The translations under genes were made by a program, and so were the position numbers. Of a stretch of 16,049 nt of DNA, positions 1-7,363 are shown in pieces (position 1 is the first letter of the stretch; every line of letters begins with the position of its first letter). Under the pieces are notes generated by a model. It had not been told where the DNA came from, searched no databases, and saw only the letters and a list, made by a program, of their open reading frames with translations. This DNA is from an uncultured Marinicella sp. (lineage in GTDB: Bacteria > Pseudomonadota > Gammaproteobacteria > Xanthomonadales > Marinicellaceae): contig CALLLZ010000173.1 in assembly GCA_938008005.1 (NCBI GenBank), positions 1 through 16,049 of the forward strand, written 5' to 3'.

Positions 1-17
1 TGTTTATAATTAAAATC

Positions 18-1154
18 ATGGGCGAAAAATCATATCACTTCAACCTTCTTTTGATGCTGGCTTTCCTGTTATCTGTTCACAAGGCCAATGCCATGCTAGA
101 TACAAACACTGTTTGTACACAACCAGGTATCAATGCTGAATTTTTAGAGTGTGCGGCTTTGGTGAATTTGTACAACATCACTGATGGTGATAATTGGCTC
201 AACAACACCAATTGGGGCAATGCTGATATTAATAGTTGGTTTGGTGTTTCTGCCTTTGGTCCATCTGTATTGAATGTTTGGTTTCTGGAGTTAGGAGGCA
301 ACAATTTAAATGGAATTATTCCTGGTACTTTAGGTGAATTACTTCAATTACGTAGATTGGATTTGAGTGACAATAATTTATTTAGTTTTATCCCCAGTGA
401 ATTTGGTGGGTTGGATAATCTTGAGGTGATATTGTTGGGGGATAATTTTCTGGATGGGGCAGTACCAAGCAGCATTTCCAATTTACCTCAATTACGGGTG
501 TTACAATTACAGAATAACCAACTAACAGGGCAAATAATGTCCAAAGTGGTTGGTTTAAGCACATTGACTGATCTGTGGATTGATAACAACAGCTTCATTG
601 AAGTATTGCCAGCGAGCATTAACCAGATGCAAGCATTGACATATTTTTCAGCACATAATGTTGGTTTTATCGGTCAAATACCCAAAAACATAGTAGAACT
701 TGATCAATTGGAGTTTCTGTTTTTACCTGATAATAATTTAACTGGAAGAATACCGACTTGTATCGGTCAAATGTCAAGTTTACGTCAAATTGATTTATCT
801 GATAATAAACTCGATGGGCGTTTACCAGAATCATGGGGAGCACTAGTCAATTTTGATTTTATTACACTGATTGGAAATAAGCTGTCAGGTGACATACCAG
901 AATCTTGGGGGCAGATGACATCGTTACAGGGTTTTTACTTGAGTGAAAATTCAATCACTGGAACTGTACCAGTTGGTTTTGGTGACATGGATTTGATGAA
1001 TCAATTTTACTTGGATGCCAATAACATGAGCAAAGGCGTAATTCCGCCTGAAATTGACAATTGGTATCAACAAATTCCAAACAAAAGCATAAGTTTTCAA
1101 GGCGTATCCGATGAAATATTTTATGCTGGTTTCGAAGGTTCTTGTGGTTTATAA
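18..1154 (+). CDS. Secreted leucine-rich-repeat (LRR) protein with IFxxGFE tail
   Basis: Predicted exported protein of 378 residues; LRR proteins usually bind other proteins or glycans. Residues 1-25 form a Sec signal peptide (hydrophobic core about 9-20, likely cleavage after ANA at 25). Residues 47-67 (ALVNLYNITDGDNW...) resemble the N-terminal cap common in bacterial LRR proteins. From about residue 88 to 345 there are roughly ten 23-24-residue repeats of the plant-like type, with LxLxxNxLxGxIP cores (for example LDLSDNN at 114-120 and IDLSDNKLDG at 258-267). The repeats end in a short tail containing IFYAGFE (367-373) followed by GSCGL. A similar tail ends the FG-GAP protein in this window. 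The start lies only 17 bases into the window with no clear ribosome-binding site; Met13 is an alternative start. The gene converges on the lipoprotein gene. The binding partner is unknown; the LRR call is secure. Confidence 0.88.
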   Translation: MGEKSYHFNLLLMLAFLLSVHKANAMLDTNTVCTQPGINAEFLECAALVNLYNITDGDNWLNNTNWGNADINSWFGVSAFGPSVLNVWFLELGGNNLNGIIPGTLGELLQLRRLDLSDNNLFSFIPSEFGGLDNLEVILLGDNFLDGAVPSSISNLPQLRVLQLQNNQLTGQIMSKVVGLSTLTDLWIDNNSFIEVLPASINQMQALTYFSAHNVGFIGQIPKNIVELDQLEFLFLPDNNLTGRIPTCIGQMSSLRQIDLSDNKLDGRLPESWGALVNFDFITLIGNKLSGDIPESWGQMTSLQGFYLSENSITGTVPVGFGDMDLMNQFYLDANNMSKGVIPPEIDNWYQQIPNKSISFQGVSDEIFYAGFEGSCGL

Positions 1155-1159
1155 AAAGG

Positions 1160-1951
1160 TTAATTGTTTGTGTTTTGAGGAAAAAAATTCAGTAAATCTG
1201 TGATGGGTCTATCTGTAGACCATCTGCTCGAATGATTTTTCCATAATATCTGTCCACTGCCTTTATGCACCAGAAATGCACTGGCATGTTTTTTGCTGTT
1301 CAAGTCAACTCCCAGATAGCCATAATCAGCTTGGCTTGCTATAGCTCCGCTAAGTAGAACAGTTCCAAATTGTTTGATGATACCAACTGCTGATTGGTTG
1401 ATATGCATATATAAAATGGCTGTGTTATTAGGCAAGTTCATGGACTCAAAATGATAGCCCATTTGCATACCACGATGACTTATTTCATCATTTTCAATAT
1501 GCCGCCTGGTGGCCATGTATTTAACCAGGATACCCAGAAACTCTTGGTGTTGAGAAATCAATTCGCCACTGATGTTTTGCTGTGCCAAGCTATAGGGTGG
1601 ATAAAGCAATTCAGTTTGTAATTGTTCTTTAATATAATGTTCAACAGGGAAATCGGTTTTAATCAACAATCCACTGCTTAATAAATAAGATTGAGTTGGA
1701 GGGTAGCCAGCATGTTGTAATTCAGTGTCAACTTGTATCAAAAGTTTGTTCAAGGTTTTTTGATGGTAGTAACTGTCGTAGTCCCAATACTGACCCAAGT
1801 CATCGCGCAAGTTCAGGTAATCAATCACCACCATCACTTGATCAATTTGGATTTGATCAGTATTGGGGAATTGATAAACAAAGCTGCCTTTGGGTTGACA
1901 GCCTACTAACCCAAAGAACAAAAAATATGTCAGCAGTTTAAGTGGTTTCAT
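1160..1951 (-). CDS. Predicted lipoprotein of unknown function
   Basis: I do not recognise the family. From the ATG at 1951 the product is 263 residues and begins MKPLKLLTYFLFFGLVGC: a short basic n-region, a hydrophobic stretch and the lipobox LVGC, so Cys18 is the expected lipidation site. This start leaves one base after the stop codon of the amidohydrolase gene (1953-1955), with a weak AAGAAA ribosome-binding site inside that gene's end. A longer reading from GTG at 1984 would overlap the amidohydrolase by 32 bases and give an unusually long n-region, so I reject it. The mature part has no transmembrane segment. Near the C-terminus is a stretch (YGYLGVDLNSKKHASAF, then GSGQILWKN) that could be a beta-sheet core, as in some small outer-membrane-associated lipoproteins. 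Translational coupling to the amidohydrolase is likely. Confidence 0.78.
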   Translation of the reverse strand: MKPLKLLTYFLFFGLVGCQPKGSFVYQFPNTDQIQIDQVMVVIDYLNLRDDLGQYWDYDSYYHQKTLNKLLIQVDTELQHAGYPPTQSYLLSSGLLIKTDFPVEHYIKEQLQTELLYPPYSLAQQNISGELISQHQEFLGILVKYMATRRHIENDEISHRGMQMGYHFESMNLPNNTAILYMHINQSAVGIIKQFGTVLLSGAIASQADYGYLGVDLNSKKHASAFLVHKGSGQILWKNHSSRWSTDRPITDLLNFFPQNTNN

Positions 1952-1952
1952 T

Positions 1953-3242
1953 CTATTTCTTGGTATGTTTATAAACTTGCCCACCTTTCATTACAAAATC
2001 CACATCCAATAATTCTTTGATATTATTGATAGGTGAGCCAGAAGTGGCAATGATATCAGCATATTTGCCCACTTCAAGTGTTCCAAGTTGAGCATCCATA
2101 CCAATCAAATCAGCAGCATTTATTGTAGCAGTAACCAATACTTCGGCATTGGGCATACCAGCTTCACTCATCAAAACAGCCTCATCGGCATTGGTGCCGT
2201 GTTTAGAAATACCACTGTCTGTTCCAAAAGCTATTTTAACGCCTGCTCGATAAGATTTGATGAAGTTACCTTGCATGTCAGTACCGACTTTAATGGCCTT
2301 GGCTGCCACTGCAGGAGGTAAAATATCGGTATTTTTAGCCATTTGAACCACTGTGTCACCAGCCAATAAAGTAGGTACTAAATAAGCACCAGTTTGTTTG
2401 AATAATTTAATCGCCTCTTTACCCGTGTAAGTACCGTGTTCGATGCTGTGAACACCAGCTTTTAAAGCTGCAATGATGCCATCCTCATGATGTGCATGTG
2501 AGGCGACTTTCTTACCCATTCGTTCGGCTGCCAAGACCACTTCTTTAAGCTCATCCATTTCCATTTGTTGTCCGGTGCCGGTGGCCCTGTCAGTCATTAC
2601 GCCACCGGTTGAAGTGATTTTAATTAAATCGGCACCATATTTAATGGCATCACGCGTAGCGCGTCTGCAATCATAAGGGCCATCGCAGATTGATTTATCG
2701 GTATAAAACTCCATCCGTTCATGTTTCATACCGCTGACATCAGCGTGACCGCCAGTGATGCCTACACCACCAGCTGCAATGATACGAGGGCCATCAATCC
2801 AGCCTTTTTCAATGGCATCCCGATAGGCATACATATATTGAGAATCTGATCCCACATCGCGAACTGTCGTAAAACCAGCCATTAAAGTTTTCATACCGTG
2901 GTGTACAGTTCGCATACCAACCAATTGAGATGACATTTTCAAAGCATCACGATCGTTGTTGGGCCCCAATTCGCCTTGTAAGTGGACATGCATATCCATT
3001 AGACCTGGCATGACGAAAGCATCGCGTAAATCAATAACTGTCAGTTCATCTTTAGATTCAAAATTAGTAAAGCCAGGGTCAACAGCTGTGATTTGCCCGT
3101 CGATAATGGTTATGGTTTGTTTTTTGAGAGTTGGCTTGCCTGGAATAGCTAAAAGTTCGCCAGCATAAATAACAGTTGTTTTTGCGTTGATTGATTGTAT
3201 TGATGTGAATAAAAAAAATACAAAAGTCAAAAGTCGAATCAT
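1953..3242 (-). CDS. Exported metal-dependent amidohydrolase, imidazolonepropionase/prolidase-like
   Basis: A 429-residue amidohydrolase-superfamily enzyme of the imidazolonepropionase-like group (COG1228), whose exported members include Xaa-Pro or Xaa-Arg dipeptidases. Residues 1-20 are a signal peptide (cleavage after INA). The small N-terminal beta-domain is followed by the TIM-barrel metal site: HVH at 85-87, a probable carboxylated Lys208 in LIKITSTGG, His249 in ASHAHHEDG, His269 in SIEHG and Asp342 in FGTDSG. All expected ligands are present, so it should be active, probably in the periplasm. The C-terminus (LGTLEVGKYADIIA) returns to the beta-domain, as is typical. Substrate cannot be read from the sequence; dipeptide hydrolysis is a family-based guess. 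A stop codon lies four codons upstream in frame, so ATG 3242 is the only start that keeps the signal peptide. That ATG lies at the edge of a 15-bp inverted repeat. Confidence 0.9.
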   Translation of the reverse strand: MIRLLTFVFFLFTSIQSINAKTTVIYAGELLAIPGKPTLKKQTITIIDGQITAVDPGFTNFESKDELTVIDLRDAFVMPGLMDMHVHLQGELGPNNDRDALKMSSQLVGMRTVHHGMKTLMAGFTTVRDVGSDSQYMYAYRDAIEKGWIDGPRIIAAGGVGITGGHADVSGMKHERMEFYTDKSICDGPYDCRRATRDAIKYGADLIKITSTGGVMTDRATGTGQQMEMDELKEVVLAAERMGKKVASHAHHEDGIIAALKAGVHSIEHGTYTGKEAIKLFKQTGAYLVPTLLAGDTVVQMAKNTDILPPAVAAKAIKVGTDMQGNFIKSYRAGVKIAFGTDSGISKHGTNADEAVLMSEAGMPNAEVLVTATINAADLIGMDAQLGTLEVGKYADIIATSGSPINNIKELLDVDFVMKGGQVYKHTKK

Positions 3243-3277
3243 ATCATTAGCTCATAAGTTTAATGAGCTAATGATAT
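3241..3277 (-). promoter_or_regulatory. Perfect 15-bp inverted repeat over the amidohydrolase start
   Basis: Arms ATATCATTAGCTCAT (3241-3255) and ATGAGCTAATGATAT (3263-3277) are perfectly complementary around a 7-base loop. In the amidohydrolase mRNA the 3' arm contains the whole ribosome-binding region and the first two bases of the start codon. A second, smaller inverted repeat (ATCAAA 3276-3281 / TTTGAT 3287-3292) abuts it upstream. No T-tract follows on either strand and the stem is AT-rich, so a simple intrinsic terminator is not convincing. A translation-occluding hairpin or a protein-binding operator fits better. Confidence 0.6.
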
Positions 3278-3301
3278 CAAATTAACTTTGATGTTTTGAG
3301 T

Positions 3302-4888
3302 TTATTCAAAACCAGTTTGAAAGATAAGGTCTCCACGCCCATAGATAATATAATTTACACTGGTGTCTGCAGCTCCTTGGTGAGTGCTTATTAAGATATC
3401 ATCAATTCCATCAGCATTGATATCACCTGCCTGGCTTAAGTTGGTTGGTACAGAAAATTCAGTGCCATTAATGCTTTTTATATTAAAGCCGTTTTGGCCA
3501 TTTAGTGTTTCAGGATTGAAGTTCAGGGGAAATCCAGCAGGGTTGGCAAAAATAACATAGCTAGCGATAAATGGCTGAGTAGTTCCTTGAAATTTCCATG
3601 AATTAAGAAGTATGTCTTCGTATCCGTCGTTATTGATGTCACCAGCTGAACTTTGATGGAAACCCAAGTTCTCAGAAGTCTGTGACCCTTTCATTAAAAA
3701 GCCGTTTGTGCCATTTATGCTGGTTAAATCAAACTCTGCAGATTGGGGCTGATCAGATCCATATATTACATAGGTAGCTCCTGCCTGATATTCAATTTCA
3801 CTGGCCTGTGGGTATGAAATAATAAGGTCATCAATCCCATCTGCATTCAAATCGACTGAACTACTGGAAAGCTTCAAGTCATGTTCGGGAGTGAAACCTA
3901 TGTCATCAACTCCTTTAACGCTGAAACCATTATTTCCATCTAACATGTTTAAGTCAAAACTACTGGAGAAGTTTTGACTGCTGCCAAAAACCACATAAGT
4001 GGTACCAAATGAATTTTTTAGTGATAGCTTAAAAGGTTTTTTACTGTTTAGGATGAGATCATTTAACCCATCATTGTTGATGTCACCAGAAGAAATTGAT
4101 TCACCTAAAAAGTCATCCATTACTTTACCGTGAATAGCAAAGCCATTGGTTCCATTCAATGTAGACACATTCATCAATGCTGGAAAGCCAGAATCTGTCC
4201 CAAAAATCAAATATGCCGATCCAGAATTAAAATCATTAACATCTGTGTCAGGAGTACTGATAACGATGTCATCAATGTTGTCTCCATTAAAGTCATCTAT
4301 TAACTTAACATCAAAACCTATTCTATCACCAAGAGCTGCTCCTTGAATAACAAAACCATTGGAGCCGTCTAATGTACTCAGGTCTAAGCCCAGAGGGAAG
4401 TTACCATTTTGTCCGAAAATAACGTAAATGCTGCCAGCATAATTGTTACCAGAAAAAGCATTTTCACGTGCGCTGATGATGAAATCATCTATCCCGTCGT
4501 TATTGATGTCTTTGGCTCCGGCGGTTGCAGAGCCTAAGCTTTGTCCAGCATGTTGACCATAAATACCAAACCCATTAGAACCATTGATATTAATTAAATC
4601 AAAGTTGGTGGGAAAGCCATCATTTGTTCCATACACTACATAAGCAGCACCGGCATTGGTTTCAGTTGTGTCTGATCCTGTTGCTCCAATAATGAGGTCA
4701 TCAATACCATCATTGTTGACATCCCCTGCATTTCGAGCTCGAGCAAAATCATCGCCTTGCTCGCCATTGATGATAAAACCATTTTCACCATTCAATTGAG
4801 ACAGGTCGAATACGGAATTAAATTGAGCAGTTACATGAGTGATGTTCAGAAGTAACGCGAAACATACTGTTGATTGAAATTTTTTCAT
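3302..4888 (-). CDS. Secreted FG-GAP repeat (integrin-alpha-like beta-propeller) protein with IFxxGFE C-terminus
   Basis: An exported protein of 528 residues made of seven FG-GAP/VCBS-type repeats, predicted to fold as a seven-bladed propeller. The signal peptide is residues 1-21 (cleavage after VTA). Each repeat of about 65-70 residues carries an NGxNGFxIxG strand, a calcium-loop motif such as DVNNDGIDDLIIG or DINADGIDDILIS, and a YVVYGxxxGF strand. Seven NGF strands and seven acidic loops can be counted; the third loop (FNGDNIDD) and fourth (NNDGLND) deviate slightly. The protein ends exactly in DLIFQTGFE. I chose the ATG at 4888 over the one at 4894 because AGAGA at 4899-4895 is six bases from the former and directly abuts the latter. 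It lies 93 bases after the kinase gene, probably with its own promoter. Such domains mediate extracellular protein binding; the partner is unknown. Confidence 0.88.
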   Translation of the reverse strand: MKKFQSTVCFALLLNITHVTAQFNSVFDLSQLNGENGFIINGEQGDDFARARNAGDVNNDGIDDLIIGATGSDTTETNAGAAYVVYGTNDGFPTNFDLININGSNGFGIYGQHAGQSLGSATAGAKDINNDGIDDFIISARENAFSGNNYAGSIYVIFGQNGNFPLGLDLSTLDGSNGFVIQGAALGDRIGFDVKLIDDFNGDNIDDIVISTPDTDVNDFNSGSAYLIFGTDSGFPALMNVSTLNGTNGFAIHGKVMDDFLGESISSGDINNDGLNDLILNSKKPFKLSLKNSFGTTYVVFGSSQNFSSSFDLNMLDGNNGFSVKGVDDIGFTPEHDLKLSSSSVDLNADGIDDLIISYPQASEIEYQAGATYVIYGSDQPQSAEFDLTSINGTNGFLMKGSQTSENLGFHQSSAGDINNDGYEDILLNSWKFQGTTQPFIASYVIFANPAGFPLNFNPETLNGQNGFNIKSINGTEFSVPTNLSQAGDINADGIDDILISTHQGAADTSVNYIIYGRGDLIFQTGFE

Positions 4889-4945
4889 AGTCATTCTCTA
4901 AAAGTTGTTTATATTTTTAGGCAATATTTCATGCCTCTTAGTATC

Positions 4946-4975
4946 TATATCGAAAATATGAAAAAAACTTGTCAA
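4946..4975 (-). promoter_or_regulatory. Candidate sigma-70 promoter for the FG-GAP gene
   Basis: On the minus strand a consensus -35 TTGACA (4975-4970) is followed after 18 bases by GATATA (4951-4946), a poor -10; TATAGA, two bases further on, would need a 20-base spacer. It sits between the kinase stop and the FG-GAP start, so the FG-GAP gene may be transcribed separately from the sigma-kinase pair. Confidence 0.4.
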
Positions 4976-4981
4976 AATATT

Positions 4982-7333
4982 TCAATTAATAATGTTATCA
5001 CCTATTTTGAGTAGTTGCTCTCTCCACTGGATTTTTAAGTTTGGTGTGCATTGAGGGTAACCAAAAATTTCTTCTGACTTAGTCAGTTCCCATTTACCGT
5101 CTTTTGATTTAACGGTGTATTTGTTGGCCTGGCCTTTCGAGTTTGTAACCGTTCTGACTCCGCAACAGTAATCGATATCCAGTATTTCATTTTCGCACAT
5201 ATTGGATTTATACTGAACCCTGCGAATTCGTGAACGACCATCATAATCATAGTTTATATACTTAATATCAAAGCCATCATACAGGGTGTCACTTACAGCC
5301 GTCATTGCAAAAGGAAGAATTGATTCTTCATAGTAGAATTTTTTGCCAGTACCATCTGGGTTTATAATTGCGCTGAGGTTGTAAAACATGTCGTACTCGA
5401 ATTTCCAAGACCGACCCTGCTCATCGGTTATACTTTGGATATGGAAATTACTTTCAGAAAGGTAATTAAAGTTAAAATATTTGCCATCATTGTTACTGAC
5501 TTTTATAATTTTTGTGAAATAGTCTAAATTTTTGTGTGATTTATAAAATGATTTGTAATCTATCTTCAAGTGATTTTCTTTGGTCTTAATTTCGATGAGT
5601 TTACCCCAAAGATCATAAATTTCAGTGTCATTGTTTTCATTGATGAATAGCCATTGATTGTTATCTTCAAAAAGTTGGTGAGTTGTATTTTTTTTGTTAA
5701 ACCATTTGCCTTCAATTCTTTCAAAATACAAATCAGTTCCATCAGGTCTGTATGCAAAAGCTCTTGTGGTTGCATTGTTTCCAACAAGCAATTTTCTTGA
5801 GTAACTGTGTTTCCAACCTTTGCCAATATTATTAACAGGCAAGCCTCCGCGGGTTTGAAAAGCGGATTTGGAGTTGTAATACAGAGAAAACTCTATTGGA
5901 CTACCCATCAAATCCAGGTCTATTTTATGAAATAGATTGCCGTTACCAATATTCACAGTGTGGTTAATGACAGTGTTTTTTTGCCCATTGTTTTCATAGT
6001 CAGCATAATGTTCAGCAATGAATGCATCAGCTATGTTTTCTGACCTTTTTTGTTCCATCAGTAAATCGTCCCTTTGTTTTGAGATGGTATTGAATTGTGC
6101 TTTTATTTCTGTATTTTTACTGGTGATGGTATAAATGTACAATGATATTAATGAAACCAAGATCACTAAAGCTGCCATTGTTAACTTCTTTCTAATGATG
6201 AATTTTTTAATTTGGTATAGAATTCTTTTTTTTCTGGCAGTAACGGGTCTGTTGTTTTGAAAATTGTGCAAATCTTCAACCAATTCTGTCACGCTTTGAT
6301 AACGTTCACTGGGGTCAAATTGAAGCGTCTTAAGTGTAATGCTGTCCAAATCTCCTTTAAGAGATCGAGCGCTTAAGGAAAAGCACTTATATCGATTGTT
6401 AACTGTGTTCTTTTTGTTAAGTTGGTCAAGTACTTTTGTACTGGGTTTGGTGACGGGTTTAAGGCTTATTTTTTTCTCTATTTCTAATGGTGTACAGCCT
6501 TCATGTTCATAGGGTAAAGTTCCGGTCAATATCTCATAAAAAACGATTCCAAGCGCATAAACATCACTTACTATTGATATAGGCAAATCCATTAATTGTT
6601 CTGGGCTTGCATAATTGGGCGTTAAAGCCCTTACCAATGTCAGTGTATTTTGTTTAGAATCATCGAAAATTCTAGAAATACCAAAATCCAATAATTTCAA
6701 CTTACCTTGTTGAGTTACCAGTATATTATCAGGTTTAATGTCTTGGTGAATGATTAAGTTTTTATGTGCATGCTGAACTGCGTCGCATAAATCAAGAAAT
6801 AGGCTAATGCGCTTTTCTATATTTAAATTTTTACTGTATTGAGTAATTGACTCACCTTGAATATATTCCATGACCACATAAGGCCTGCCATCTTGGAGAA
6901 AATCTGCGTCTATGAATTGGCTGATATGGGGGTGAGAGAGTTGAGATAAAATTTTTGTTTCTCGAGCAAATCTTTGATGAGATAAATCATCATTGATCTG
7001 CATGATCTTTATAGCTACTTGTTGTTCAATGTTTTCAAATTTTCTTTGAGCAAGGTACACATCGCCCATACCGCCATGACCAATTTTTTTTATTAAAGAA
7101 TAGCGATCATTCGGAAAGAATAAAGGGTTATGTAAAAGATTTTGTGCAGCGTCATCTGAAAAGAGTTGGGTATTTTGTTTGTTGGCATGGTATGTGTTTA
7201 ATAAATCAGTCACCTCATCTTTGATTAAAGTGTCAGCACATCTGGCATTTAAAAAAGATGTGATTGAATCACGATCAATTTCTATTGCCTCTAAAAAGAT
7301 TTCTTTTATTGTTGAGTGTTTTTTTGAATCCAT
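4982..7333 (-). CDS. Membrane Ser/Thr protein kinase fused to an RHS/DUF6531-like C-terminal region
   Basis: A 783-residue protein. Residues 1-75 match the helical leader usual in this kinase group. The Hanks-type kinase domain (about 78-360) has the glycine loop GHGGMG (85-90), Lys109 in VAIK, the catalytic loop HQDIKPDN (196-203; Gln replaces the usual Arg of HRD), DFG at 216-218, SPE at 243-245, Asp257 and Arg344, so it should be active. A basic stretch and a transmembrane helix (about 384-404) follow, then a short polar linker. Relatives normally carry TPR repeats from about residue 430; here the sequence switches to an RHS-type region: GNGNLFHKIDLDL (463-475), FSLYYNSKS and GKGWKHSYSRKLL (504-516), and YD-like strands such as DEQGRSWKFEYD and NYDYDGR. 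It contains four cysteines (713, 723, 724, 762), consistent with a periplasmic location. It starts 30 bases after the sigma gene, suggesting co-transcription. No toxin domain follows. Ligand unknown. Confidence 0.88.
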   Translation of the reverse strand: MDSKKHSTIKEIFLEAIEIDRDSITSFLNARCADTLIKDEVTDLLNTYHANKQNTQLFSDDAAQNLLHNPLFFPNDRYSLIKKIGHGGMGDVYLAQRKFENIEQQVAIKIMQINDDLSHQRFARETKILSQLSHPHISQFIDADFLQDGRPYVVMEYIQGESITQYSKNLNIEKRISLFLDLCDAVQHAHKNLIIHQDIKPDNILVTQQGKLKLLDFGISRIFDDSKQNTLTLVRALTPNYASPEQLMDLPISIVSDVYALGIVFYEILTGTLPYEHEGCTPLEIEKKISLKPVTKPSTKVLDQLNKKNTVNNRYKCFSLSARSLKGDLDSITLKTLQFDPSERYQSVTELVEDLHNFQNNRPVTARKKRILYQIKKFIIRKKLTMAALVILVSLISLYIYTITSKNTEIKAQFNTISKQRDDLLMEQKRSENIADAFIAEHYADYENNGQKNTVINHTVNIGNGNLFHKIDLDLMGSPIEFSLYYNSKSAFQTRGGLPVNNIGKGWKHSYSRKLLVGNNATTRAFAYRPDGTDLYFERIEGKWFNKKNTTHQLFEDNNQWLFINENNDTEIYDLWGKLIEIKTKENHLKIDYKSFYKSHKNLDYFTKIIKVSNNDGKYFNFNYLSESNFHIQSITDEQGRSWKFEYDMFYNLSAIINPDGTGKKFYYEESILPFAMTAVSDTLYDGFDIKYINYDYDGRSRIRRVQYKSNMCENEILDIDYCCGVRTVTNSKGQANKYTVKSKDGKWELTKSEEIFGYPQCTPNLKIQWREQLLKIGDNIIN

Positions 7334-7363
7334 TCTGATTTTTTAAAGGTACAGTTGTTTGAT

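Noticed and set aside
1952..1984. Longer GTG start for the lipoprotein gene
   Set aside because: It would overlap the amidohydrolase gene by 32 bases and put 11 extra residues before a normal lipoprotein signal; the ATG at 1951 gives a typical 18-residue lead to the lipobox Cys.
5566..5826. 86-codon frame on the same strand within the kinase gene
   Set aside because: It lies in another frame inside the RHS-like region, has no ribosome-binding site or recognisable domain, and the long frame around it carries the domain motifs.
4982..5980. RHS polymorphic toxin with immunity gene
   Set aside because: There is no long YD-repeat shell, no PxxxxDPxGL cleavage motif, no toxin tip and no small immunity gene downstream; the RHS-like part is a short region attached to a kinase.
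6660..7100. Kinase as an inactive pseudokinase because of the HQD loop
   Set aside because: Glycine loop, Lys109, Asp198, DFG and SPE are all intact; the changed residue is not catalytic.
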